A stretch of 64,000 nucleotides of DNA from CAZGRP01 sp964527995. Lineage in GTDB: Bacteria > Zhuqueibacterota > Zhuqueibacteria > Oceanimicrobiales > CAZGRP01. Position 1 is the first letter of the stretch, and the number at the start of each line of letters is the position of its first letter. Below the pieces are notes generated by a model. The model did no database searches, was not told where the DNA came from, and saw only the letters and a program-made list of their open reading frames with translations. Below are positions 1 through 7,420 of the stretch, in pieces. Made by a program: the position numbers and the translations under genes. The stretch lies in contig CAZGRP010000008.1 of NCBI GenBank assembly GCA_964527995.1, positions 1-64,000 of the forward strand, written 5' to 3'.

Positions 1-455
1 ACTTCGGCCCAGATATACTTCGGCATCTGCGACATCAGGCGTCCGTCTGGTTTGTAGAGGCCGCACCCCAGCACAAACTCATCCACTTGAACGATCACGT
101 AGCCGGGTTCGAGAGCAAACGAACCATGGATGGCTTCCCCTTTTGCGAATCGGTGCGCCTGTTCCCACGGAAGTCGCACCACGTTGCGTGAGGCATGCCG
201 GCCAAACACCTGCATGCCGAAGGTGGTCGGTTTGAAGCCGAAGTTCGTCCGCCGCAACAACCGAATGCCGGGCGTTTCAACCCTCCAGCCCATGACCGCC
301 GAGAAGGCGGGGCTGGCGGCCACGGCCCAAATATGGATGCCTCGTTCCAGAAGGTCTACCGACTCAAAGACTTCGGGCGCAATCCCGAACCTTTTTTCCA
401 GGTAGTCGAGCGCTGCTTTCCGCCCGGCATCGTCAAGCCTTCGTAATTCTGGCAA
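1..455 (-). CDS. COG3270-type NOL1/NOP2/fmu ribosome biogenesis protein (PUA-like), 3' end off window
   Basis: An open frame runs from a TTG at 455 to the left edge with no stop (151 codons visible). The translation begins MPELRRLDDAGRKAALDYLE and continues with a compact beta-rich segment containing FGMQVFGR and GSFALEPGYVIV, which resembles the small stand-alone proteins of COG3270, the detached C-terminal RNA-binding part of RsmF-type methyltransferases. I recognised this by eye only. The start is inferred: no ATG exists in this frame, and the TTG lies 23 bases inside the upstream methyltransferase gene, which suggests translational coupling. Expected family length is about 150-165 residues, so only a few residues should be missing. 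Likely role: positioning the methyltransferase encoded next to it on rRNA or tRNA. Confidence 0.7.
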   Translation of the reverse strand, partial: MPELRRLDDAGRKAALDYLEKRFGIAPEVFESVDLLERGIHIWAVAASPAFSAVMGWRVETPGIRLLRRTNFGFKPTTFGMQVFGRHASRNVVRLPWEQAHRFAKGEAIHGSFALEPGYVIVQVDEFVLGCGLYKPDGRLMSQMPKYIWAE

Positions 456-1383
456 TATAGAAGCCCCAACTGTTGAGCATGTGCGGATAGATGCGCACTG
501 TTCGTGCCAGTGACTCGTGAAACGATGTTCCCCGCCACTCCGTCAGGCCCGGCACGTGGGGCGCACTCAGCCCGACAGGCAGCAAACGTGCGTCGGGACG
601 CTGCCGCAGCAGCGCATCGATGACGGCCTCGTTCTCTTCCGGCGCGAACGTACAAGTCGAGTAAACCAAAACACTTCCGGGACGGAGAAGATCATAGGCA
701 CGCAAGAGCAGCTTCTCCTGAAGAGCCGCCAGGCGTCGCACCGTGCGCAGCTCGCGGCCGTAGGGCTCCGGCCACCCCACCCGGTACGTGCCCAGACCCG
801 AGCATGGCGCATCGACGAGGATGCGGTCGAAAAGCACACCGTCGGGGAATCTCTGCCCCAGGTAAACCGTCGTCGTCACATTGATGGCGCCCAGCCGGTC
901 GACATTGCGCTTGAGGATTTTGATCCTGTCAATGTCCACATCATTGGCGATCAACAGCCCACGAGCCTTCATCTGCGCCGAAAGCTGCGTGGTCTTGCTT
1001 CCCGGCGACGCGCACAGATCGAGGACGCGATCACCGGGCTGAGGGTCGAGAACCAGAGGGGGAAAGGTCGAGGTCAGCCCCTGGACGTGATAGAGGCCGA
1101 GCTGATAGTCCAACAGCACTCCGGGATTCGCCAGGCCGTCGACACGGAACACGGTGGGGTTCGCCGGCTCGATGGTGACCGCGATTCCTTGGGCCTCGAG
1201 CCGTTGCCGCAACCTCTCGGGCTCGACCTTGAGTGTGTTGACGCGCAGGTGCGTGGGCACCGGCCGCCGGAGGCTGTCCAGGAAGTCCGGGTATTGAGGG
1301 ATGATGCCCGCGTAGCGATCAAAAAGGGCATGCAGTCGGCGATCCAGAGACACAGGCGCTCTCGGTGACAACAGCCAGGTCAC
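433..1383 (-). CDS. NOL1/NOP2/Sun family RNA (cytosine-5) methyltransferase
   Basis: Probably methylates C5 of a cytosine in 16S rRNA or tRNA using S-adenosylmethionine. From the GTG at 1383 the protein has 316 residues: an N-terminal RNA-binding region with PTHLRVNTLK, then a Rossmann methyltransferase core. Motif I reads DLCASPGSKTTQ near residue 120. The two family cysteines are present: DAPCSGLGTYR (motif IV) and YSTCTFAPEENE (motif VI, catalytic nucleophile). A longer frame reaching 1779 exists, but it is antisense-like sequence inside the amidohydrolase gene; the GTG at 1383 overlaps that gene's TGA by 4 bases (GTGA) and begins just before conserved sequence. It lacks the NusB domain of RsmB and the C-terminal extension of RsmF, which seems to be encoded separately downstream. 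The exact target base is not predictable. Confidence 0.9.
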   Translation of the reverse strand: MTWLLSPRAPVSLDRRLHALFDRYAGIIPQYPDFLDSLRRPVPTHLRVNTLKVEPERLRQRLEAQGIAVTIEPANPTVFRVDGLANPGVLLDYQLGLYHVQGLTSTFPPLVLDPQPGDRVLDLCASPGSKTTQLSAQMKARGLLIANDVDIDRIKILKRNVDRLGAINVTTTVYLGQRFPDGVLFDRILVDAPCSGLGTYRVGWPEPYGRELRTVRRLAALQEKLLLRAYDLLRPGSVLVYSTCTFAPEENEAVIDALLRQRPDARLLPVGLSAPHVPGLTEWRGTSFHESLARTVRIYPHMLNSWGFYIARITKA

Positions 1384-2684
1384 GGCTGCTTCACGATCTT
1401 CCCGCCCTTCATTACAAAACGCACATGGCGCAGGGCGGAGATATCCTGCAGCGGATTCCCTGAAACGGCAATGATGTCGGCATACTTGCCGGTCGTGATC
1501 GAGCCGATGTCCCGCTCGAGGCCCATCAGTTCGGCCGCCACCATGGTTGCGGAGCGGATGGCGGCGAGCGGCTTCATGCCGTACGATACCATCGTCACGA
1601 ATTCGCGGGCATTGTCGCCGTGCGGGAACGCCCCGGCGTCGGTGCCGAAAGCGATCTTCACCCCCTTCTCCAGGGCGTGCTGAAACACCCGTTCGTGCGA
1701 CGCCACAATCGCTCGAGACAACTTGCTCCACTTTTCGCGAGGCTGGTCGGGAATGTATGGCGAAAGGGTCGGCACCCAATACGTGCCGCGCTGCACCATC
1801 AGGTCGAGGGTCTCGTCGTCCATCAAGAAGCCGTGCTCCACCGAACGCGCGCCAGCGCGGACCGCATCCTTGGCAGCCTGCCCGCCATACGCGTGCACTG
1901 CGACCGGCTTGCCAAAGCGGGCCGCCTCATCGACCACGAGCTTGATGTCGTCGTAGCTGTACTGGTTGAGCGGCTCCATGGTCCTGAGATCGATCTGGCT
2001 GGTTCTGCCGGTGACGTAGAGCTTGATCCAATCGGCTCCATACTTGATCTGTCGCCTCACCTGATACACCAGCTGCTCGGGCGTATCGGCGAGGGCGGCG
2101 AATTGCGGTACCTCGATCTGCGGCGCCAGCCCGGTCTGATTCATGTGGCCGGCGGTGATGCTGATCGCCATGTTCGCCACTTGCATCCTCGGGCCTGGGA
2201 TCAGGCCGTCGCGAATCGCGTCGCGCACCGCGACATCGGCCCACTCAGCACCTTCGGAGTCGACATCGCGGATGGTGGTGAAGCCGGCCTCCAGGGTGGC
2301 CTTCACTGCCCTTACAGCTTCCACGGTGCGATATGGAATCGATTTGTACAGAATGGGGTTGTGCGTCCCGTAGTCGGGCTGCAGGCACACGTGCGTGTGG
2401 CTGTCGATCAACCCGGGCAGCACAGTGTAGTTGCTCAGATCGATCACCTTCGCGCCGGCCGGGACTTTCACCTGGGTCCCTACGGCCTCGATGCGGTTGC
2501 CGCGGACCAGAATCACGGCGTCACGCACTATCTTGCCGCTCTTCACGTCTAGCATGCGGCCGGCCCGCAGTGCCACGACTCGCTCGCCCGGACGGCTCCA
2601 TCCCACGGTCGCCGAAATCAGCAGCCAGAACAGCGTGAACGCCGCAAAACCAGCTGAGAGAATATCTTTCCTACGCGCCGTCAT
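1380..2684 (-). CDS. Secreted metal-dependent amidohydrolase, imidazolonepropionase-like
   Basis: 434 residues. An N-terminal hydrophobic segment (about residues 9-28) looks like a signal peptide, so the enzyme probably acts outside the cytoplasm. The amidohydrolase fold is marked by the small beta domain (VVALRAGRMLDVKSGKI), the first metal ligands in LIDSHTHV, a lysine in DWIKLYVTGR, histidines in VAVHAYGG and SVEHGF, and the late aspartate in FGTDAGAF. Members of this group include prolidase-like dipeptidases and uncharacterised imidazolonepropionase relatives, so the substrate is unknown. A strong GGGAGGG ribosome site lies just upstream of the ATG. The gene overlaps the RNA methyltransferase start by 4 bases and follows the slipin gene by 146 bases in which I see nothing else. 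Confidence 0.88.
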   Translation of the reverse strand: MTARRKDILSAGFAAFTLFWLLISATVGWSRPGERVVALRAGRMLDVKSGKIVRDAVILVRGNRIEAVGTQVKVPAGAKVIDLSNYTVLPGLIDSHTHVCLQPDYGTHNPILYKSIPYRTVEAVRAVKATLEAGFTTIRDVDSEGAEWADVAVRDAIRDGLIPGPRMQVANMAISITAGHMNQTGLAPQIEVPQFAALADTPEQLVYQVRRQIKYGADWIKLYVTGRTSQIDLRTMEPLNQYSYDDIKLVVDEAARFGKPVAVHAYGGQAAKDAVRAGARSVEHGFLMDDETLDLMVQRGTYWVPTLSPYIPDQPREKWSKLSRAIVASHERVFQHALEKGVKIAFGTDAGAFPHGDNAREFVTMVSYGMKPLAAIRSATMVAAELMGLERDIGSITTGKYADIIAVSGNPLQDISALRHVRFVMKGGKIVKQP

Positions 2685-2830
2685 GCTTCCCTCCCGAAAC
2701 TATCGACCCAGCGCCATCGAACTGGAACGCGGTCCCACCGATGCCCGCGGAGATGCGCCGATGGTCGCGCATGGATCCCTTGGTAAGATCCGCCTGCGCC
2801 GGTGCTCACCAGCGGCGGAATCGGCCTCCG

Positions 2831-3598
2831 TCAAGACTTTTCGTCGCCGCCTTTTTGGAGAAATGCTTGGAACAGATCGATGGGTACCGGAAAGATGGTG
2901 GTCGAGTTGTTCTCCGAGGCGACCTCGGTCAGGGTCTGCAGGAAACGGAGCTGCAGGGCGATCGGGTGTTTGGCGATGACGCTGGCGGCGTCGGCGAGAC
3001 GCTTCGAGGCCTGGAATTCGCCCTCGGCATGGATGACCTTGGCCCGCCGCTCACGTTCTGCCTCGGCCTGCCGCGCCATCGCCCGCTGCATCTCGGTGGG
3101 CAAGTCGACATGCTTCACCTCCACCATCGAGACTTTGATCCCCCACGGGTCGGTGTGTGCGTCGATAATTGTCTGCAACTCCGCATTGATCTTCTCGCGC
3201 TCAGAAAGTAGCTCATCCAGTTCGGCCTGGCCGAGTACGCTACGCAGCGTCGTCTGCGACAACTGAGAGGTGGCGTACAAGTAGTCCTCGACCTCGATCA
3301 CAGCCTTGTTCGGGTCGAGCACGCGGAAGTAGAGCACCGCGTTCACTTTGACTGAGACATTGTCTTTGGTGATGACATCCTGCGGCGGCACGTCCATCGC
3401 CACGGTACGCAGACTAACGCGCACCATGCGATCGACGATGGGCGCCAGGATGATCAGTCCCGGACCGTTGCCGCCGTAGAGGGCTTGCGTCATTCGCCCC
3501 AGACGGAAGATCACAGCGCGCTCATATTCCCGCAGAATCCGCACCGAGCTGATGAGCAGGAATAGGATAATGGTGCCGACGATGATGATGATTTCCAT
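2831..3598 (-). CDS. Slipin / SPFH (band 7) membrane scaffold protein
   Basis: 255 residues. One N-terminal transmembrane segment (about residues 3-20) is followed by the SPFH core, with the slipin-typical stretches EYERAVIFRLGR, VPPQDVITKDNVSV and AVLYFRV, and then a charged helical region rich in Arg, Glu and Ala (RAMARQAEAERERRAKVI). Slipins oligomerise into membrane microdomains and are the substrate or partner of NfeD-type proteases; here the nfeD-type gene lies directly upstream (123-base gap), the classic pairing. A GGGAGGG ribosome site precedes the ATG. Length and domain order are normal for the family. What this scaffold organises cannot be read from the sequence. Confidence 0.93.
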   Translation of the reverse strand: MEIIIIVGTIILFLLISSVRILREYERAVIFRLGRMTQALYGGNGPGLIILAPIVDRMVRVSLRTVAMDVPPQDVITKDNVSVKVNAVLYFRVLDPNKAVIEVEDYLYATSQLSQTTLRSVLGQAELDELLSEREKINAELQTIIDAHTDPWGIKVSMVEVKHVDLPTEMQRAMARQAEAERERRAKVIHAEGEFQASKRLADAASVIAKHPIALQLRFLQTLTEVASENNSTTIFPVPIDLFQAFLQKGGDEKS

Positions 3599-3721
3599 TG
3601 CAATTCCCTCCCGATTCGTGACCCCCGTGATGAAGATCGACCGGCTGCTCCTACTTCGTCGATCGGCCCACTCTGCGGGAGTGTGGCCGCACCTGGGCCG
3701 ACCCCGGCATGGGCTTGGGTG

Positions 3722-5065
3722 TTACTCAGACTGCGAAGTGGAACTTCTCGGCGCCACAGGCTCCACTCGAACCGACAGGCCTTCGACGGCGACCACCCTC
3801 ACCTTGTGGCCGGCAGCGATGGGCTCGTCCGAAGTCGCGTGCCAGATCTCGCCGTGCACGTTGATGTCTCCCTCCGGAGCGATGTCGGTGCGAGCCACAC
3901 CGATTTCGCCCACCAAACCCTCTTTCCCTGTCGTCACCTTGGCTCGGTGGGCCTTGACGACCAGCCCCATTACCAGCACAAACACGGCGGCAGTCGTAGC
4001 GACAGCGCTCAGAATAAGAGGCCGAGACACCCGCAGAACCGGCTCAAGAGGACCTTCGGGGCCGTGAAAAAGCATGAGCGAGCCCACCAGCATCGAAACA
4101 ACCCCACCGATGGTCAGAAGCCCGTAGCTGGTGATCTTGACCTCGAGGATGAAAAGGATGACGGCAATGATGATCAACAGAACTCCAGCCCAATTGACCG
4201 GCAGGACCTGCATGGCAAAGAATGCAAGCACGAGCGAAAGTGCTCCAACCACACCTGGGAAGATCGTGCCGGGATTCCAAAGCTCGAAAAAGAGCCCGTA
4301 GATGCCGATGAGGAGCAGGATGTAGGCGATGTTCGGGTCGGCGATCTTGTCCAGCAGTCTTTCACGCCAGCTCATCTCAAGCTCGCGCACCGTAGCACCG
4401 AGCGTGTGCAAGGTCCGCTGACCCGCGGCCACTTCCACTGTGACGCCATCCAACTGCGCCAGCAGGGTGTCGAGGTTTGGCGAGATGAAGTTGATGACGT
4501 TGAGCTTCAAGGCCTCGGACGCGGTGATGGAGACGCTGCGCCGCACCGCCTCTTCGGCCCACTTGGCGTTGCGGCCACGACGCTCGGCCAGCCCTTTGAT
4601 CTGCGCCACCGCGTCGTTGGTGATCTTCTCACTCATCACGGAAGTGGTGTCGCCGGCGCCTCCACCGCCGATGCTCACCGGATGAGCCGCTCCGATGTTG
4701 GTGCTGGGCGCCATGGCCGCAAGATGAGCGGCGTAGGTGATAAACACCCCCGCCGAGGCGGCCCGAGCCCCCGGCGGCGCCACATAGACGACAACCGGCA
4801 CGCTGGTGTTCAGCATGGCCTTGGTGATCTGACGCATCGATTGCATCAGGCCACCCGGTGTGTCCAGGCGGATGATGAGCGCCTCGGCCCGCTCCTTTTC
4901 CGCCCGATCGATGGCGTCGGTGATGAAATTCGCCGAAACCGGATTGATTACACCATCGACGGTGATCACGTCAATGACCCGCGGTGCCTGGGCGGCGGCA
5001 GGTGCCATCGACAACGACAACACAGCGGAAACGGCCGCGACCCACAGTGGTGTGCGGATGTGCAT
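3722..5065 (-). CDS. NfeD family membrane-bound serine protease (NfeD1b type)
   Basis: 447 residues in four parts: a signal peptide (about 1-25), a ClpP/crotonase-like serine protease domain (about 28-230), four or five transmembrane segments (about 250-370) and a C-terminal OB-fold NfeD domain (about 385-440, with KEGLVGEIGVART). The Ser-Lys dyad known from the archaeal homologue is visible: serine in ARAASAGVF and lysine in MSEKITND. Such proteases cleave hydrophobic segments of the partner slipin, whose gene lies immediately downstream. The gene starts only 4 bases after the DUF2905 gene ends, so the two are probably co-transcribed with the P1 peptidase. Confidence 0.93.
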   Translation of the reverse strand: MHIRTPLWVAAVSAVLSLSMAPAAAQAPRVIDVITVDGVINPVSANFITDAIDRAEKERAEALIIRLDTPGGLMQSMRQITKAMLNTSVPVVVYVAPPGARAASAGVFITYAAHLAAMAPSTNIGAAHPVSIGGGGAGDTTSVMSEKITNDAVAQIKGLAERRGRNAKWAEEAVRRSVSITASEALKLNVINFISPNLDTLLAQLDGVTVEVAAGQRTLHTLGATVRELEMSWRERLLDKIADPNIAYILLLIGIYGLFFELWNPGTIFPGVVGALSLVLAFFAMQVLPVNWAGVLLIIIAVILFILEVKITSYGLLTIGGVVSMLVGSLMLFHGPEGPLEPVLRVSRPLILSAVATTAAVFVLVMGLVVKAHRAKVTTGKEGLVGEIGVARTDIAPEGDINVHGEIWHATSDEPIAAGHKVRVVAVEGLSVRVEPVAPRSSTSQSE

Positions 5066-5069
5066 GAGA

Positions 5070-5294
5070 CTATTTCTTTCCGAACAAATAGAACAACAAC
5101 GTCAGGAGGATGCTCAAGAGGATGCTGGTCGTCAGTGGAAAGTAGAACGTAAAATTCCGGCGCTGGATGACGATGTCGCCGGGCAGACGTCCCAGGAACG
5201 GAATCTTGGCGGCGAGCAGAATCGCACCGCCAACGAGCAGGAAGAGCAGCCCGACGATAAGAAAGAGCTTTCCCAGTTCCTGCAACGGTATCAC
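5070..5294 (-). CDS. Small DUF2905-type membrane protein
   Basis: 74 residues with two hydrophobic helices (about 8-28 and 48-70) joined by the conserved loop KIPFLGRLPGDIVIQRRN, which is the hallmark of the DUF2905 family. Function is unknown; relatives are found beside many housekeeping genes. Translation starts with GTG at 5294, one base after the stop of the P1 peptidase gene, with GGAAGG a short distance upstream, so coupling is likely. It ends with the positively charged YLFGKK. Small size and tight packing make it easy to overlook, but the loop motif leaves little doubt that it is real. Confidence 0.85.
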   Translation of the reverse strand: MIPLQELGKLFLIVGLLFLLVGGAILLAAKIPFLGRLPGDIVIQRRNFTFYFPLTTSILLSILLTLLFYLFGKK

Positions 5295-5295
5295 C

Positions 5296-6516
5296 TCATT
5301 CCTTCCACGCTGGAAGCAATTTGCCCCAGTTCAGAACGTTGTACTTGCGACAGATCTGTACCACCCGCTCGATAGGGATGGCCTCGACACGATGGCCCGC
5401 GCGGCCGACAACGGTGGTGGCGCGCAGCAGCGAATTGTAGACGGCTTCCTGGGTGGCTTCTACGACCGCCAGGAAGAGTGGGGACATGTGGTCGTTGTAC
5501 AGCAGGTCGACATTGCGCACCTTTTCCTTCGGCAAGTAAGGTTGACGCAACGACTGGGCTGTGGAGAAAGCGATGACATAGTCGCCGCTGCCGTTCGATG
5601 AGAAGGAACCGGTCCTGGCAAGTCCGAGCATCGCCCGGCGGGCCAGCCGCTTTAGGTTACGGGCCGACAGAGGAGCGTCGGTGGCGATGACCACCATGCA
5701 GGAGCCGTCTCCGTCTGCGTAATGCAGGCGATCGCGGTAGGAGTAGACGCCGAGCTCACGGCCGACCGGTGCGCCGTTGATTTCCAGGATGCCACCGTAG
5801 TTGGTCTGCACCAGCACGCCGACCGTCCAGCCGCCGAGGTCGGCCGGCAACTTACGCGACGAGGTACCGATGCCGCCTTTGAACCCAAGACAAATGGTGC
5901 CTGTGCCCGCCCCGACGCTGCCCTCTTCCACCGGGCCGGTAGTAGCGTTCTTGATCGCAGCGAACACGTCCTCCGGGCTGACGTGGCGGCCGCGGATGTC
6001 GTTCAACCAGCCATCGTTGGTTTCGCCGACCACCGGATTTACGGAGCGCACCTTCTCGTTCCCGGGCAGGCTGAGCATGTAGGCGATCACAGCGTCGGCA
6101 ACCTGGGGCACGCTGAGGGTGTTGGTGAGGACGATTGGCGTCTCCAGCGTGCCCAGTTCCTCAACCTGCGTGAAGCCGGCCAGTTTGCCGAAGCCGTTGC
6201 CGACGTAGATGGCAGCTGGTACCTTTTCCTGGAAAAGATTGCCACCATGGGGCAGGATCGCCGTCACGCCCGTGCGAACCGAGTCACCTCGCCAGATCGT
6301 CACCTGCCCGACGCGAACTCCGGCGACATCTGTAATGGCGTTCAGGGCACCCGGCTTCAAAACACCGACCTCAATCCCAAGATCGCGGGCGCGCGGTCGA
6401 GGCTGCCGGTCCTCCGCCCTGCCGTGCGCGGGTCGCAGCATACTTGCCGCCACAGCCAGGGCGATCATGCACACCTTCACCTGCCACTTCTTTACCACGG
6501 CCGAATCTCCATCCAT
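5296..6516 (-). CDS. P1 family peptidase (DmpA / L-aminopeptidase D-esterase type)
   Basis: About 406 residues. After an N-terminal hydrophobic stretch (about residues 15-32) that looks like a signal peptide, the protein shows the DmpA fold features: DVAGVRVGQVTIW near the start of the mature part, VPAAIYVGNGFGKLAGF, and GSVGAGTGTICLGFKGGIGTS, where family members contain the glycine-rich strand before the autocleavage site; GDGSCMVVIATDAPL follows. Family enzymes are N-terminal nucleophile hydrolases that self-process into two chains and release N-terminal residues or D-amino-acid esters. A GTG at 6498 preceded by GGAG is an alternative start and would give a cleaner signal peptide. It is first in a run of five or more minus-strand genes. 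Confidence 0.88.
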   Translation of the reverse strand: MDGDSAVVKKWQVKVCMIALAVAASMLRPAHGRAEDRQPRPRARDLGIEVGVLKPGALNAITDVAGVRVGQVTIWRGDSVRTGVTAILPHGGNLFQEKVPAAIYVGNGFGKLAGFTQVEELGTLETPIVLTNTLSVPQVADAVIAYMLSLPGNEKVRSVNPVVGETNDGWLNDIRGRHVSPEDVFAAIKNATTGPVEEGSVGAGTGTICLGFKGGIGTSSRKLPADLGGWTVGVLVQTNYGGILEINGAPVGRELGVYSYRDRLHYADGDGSCMVVIATDAPLSARNLKRLARRAMLGLARTGSFSSNGSGDYVIAFSTAQSLRQPYLPKEKVRNVDLLYNDHMSPLFLAVVEATQEAVYNSLLRATTVVGRAGHRVEAIPIERVVQICRKYNVLNWGKLLPAWKE

Positions 6517-6880
6517 CTACTTCGCCGGAACGCCAGTCGCGTAGCCTTCCCAGGAATTGATGACAAATCCCTGATTTTCAAACAAAAGTAACAAACAGGC
6601 TGGGCAAAATCAACCCCTTTTTGCGGCCCGTTTTCCGCGTCTGTCAGGCAGTGCCATCAGCCCACCCACCGCTCAGCGGCCGAAGGGCTGGCGATTTTCC
6701 GCTTGACTTTTAGAGCGGACTTTGCTTAATTATTTCGCCTGCTAGAAGAAAACTCCCTGCATGTTTGGCGCGGAGAAATCAAAGAGCCAACACCTATCAA
6801 TTGGGAGCTTAGCTCTGATCGCGTATTACATGCCTCATCCGTGTTCGTCGGCCAGCGCTGGTGTGCACGGATCGTGGACG
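6517..6880 (+). other. Intergenic stretch, one weak promoter-like site
   Basis: No credible coding frame in 364 bases. The only signal I see is TTGACT at 6703-6708 followed after 17 bases by TTAATT (6726-6731) on the plus strand; the -10 half is poor and no gene follows in that direction, so this may be chance. Confidence 0.3.
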
Positions 6881-7009
6881 TAAAAAGCGCTCAGGCGGCA
6901 CCCACCGTGTCTAACACGGTTCTTTGAAACCCGCGCCGGGTGCAGGGATTTTTTTGACCGCCCGAAGGAACGATCCCCACAGCAGCGGTGGGTTCAGCCC
7001 TGAGGCCGT
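6881..7009 (-). ncRNA. Structured RNA element or elaborate terminator after the Cys-rich membrane protein gene
   Basis: Read on the minus strand, this begins directly after the stop codon at 7010-7012. A long closing stem pairs 7004-6987 with 6906-6890: CTCAG, then GGC, then CCCACC on one arm face GGTGGG, GCC and CTGAG on the other. The strand then leads into GCGC and TTTTT (6890-6881). Inside the stem are further hairpins, including a 7-bp one formed by 6904-6910 with 6914-6920. This could be a rho-independent terminator with a very large loop, a 3' UTR element, or an independent small RNA. I tried to match 6S, SRP and RNase P hallmarks and could not. Confidence 0.4.
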
Positions 7010-7354
7010 TTAGGATTCCGCCCGAATCGGATCCAGCTCGAAGCGGTGGCAGAAGTCGTCGAGCTGGATTTCCTGCCCGTTGAGACGGCACCGGTAGAGG
7101 AAAAGCCGACCGTCTTTGTTCTTCAGATACGTATCACGGAACTTGCAATTGTGGCAGATTCGCCGCGGCGGTGCCACAGCAGATTGCACCCCGTTGGCGT
7201 CGCCCGCCATTCTGACGACCTGGGCGTAGATCTTGAGGACCGTCTGGAGCATTTTCTTGATCCTCATCATCGCCCAGACTTGCAGGAAAAAAAGGAAGGT
7301 GAAGAGGCCGAGAAGGAGGAAAAGAAGATGGATGCGGGGCAAGAAGGAGTCCAT
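7010..7354 (-). CDS. Small membrane-anchored protein with four conserved-looking cysteines
   Basis: 114 residues, family not recognised. One N-terminal transmembrane helix (about residues 8-30, LLFLLLGLFTFLFFLQV) is followed by a basic amphipathic stretch and then a C-terminal domain with CHNCKFRD, YRCRLNG and DDFCHRFELD. The spacing C-x2-C, then C and C, suggests a small metal-binding or disulphide fold on the cytoplasmic face. The gene follows comM by 66 bases on the same strand and so may be co-transcribed. Codon use looks like its neighbours. A weak purine-rich ribosome site (AGAGTGAG) precedes the ATG. Confidence 0.7.
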   Translation of the reverse strand: MDSFLPRIHLLFLLLGLFTFLFFLQVWAMMRIKKMLQTVLKIYAQVVRMAGDANGVQSAVAPPRRICHNCKFRDTYLKNKDGRLFLYRCRLNGQEIQLDDFCHRFELDPIRAES

Positions 7355-7420
7355 GGCTCACTCTGCTTTGTTTTGAGGTTGGTCCTTCAACCGACACGGC
7401 AACATGCTCGAAACATTGTA

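Noticed and set aside
433..1779. Extended N-terminus for the RNA methyltransferase up to 1779
   Set aside because: The extra 132 residues are antisense-like arginine-rich sequence within the amidohydrolase gene; GTG 1383 fits the family length and gene overlap.
6881..7009. 6S RNA
   Set aside because: Size and closing stem are roughly right, but I could not identify the conserved central bubble or an own promoter, so only a generic structured element is reported.
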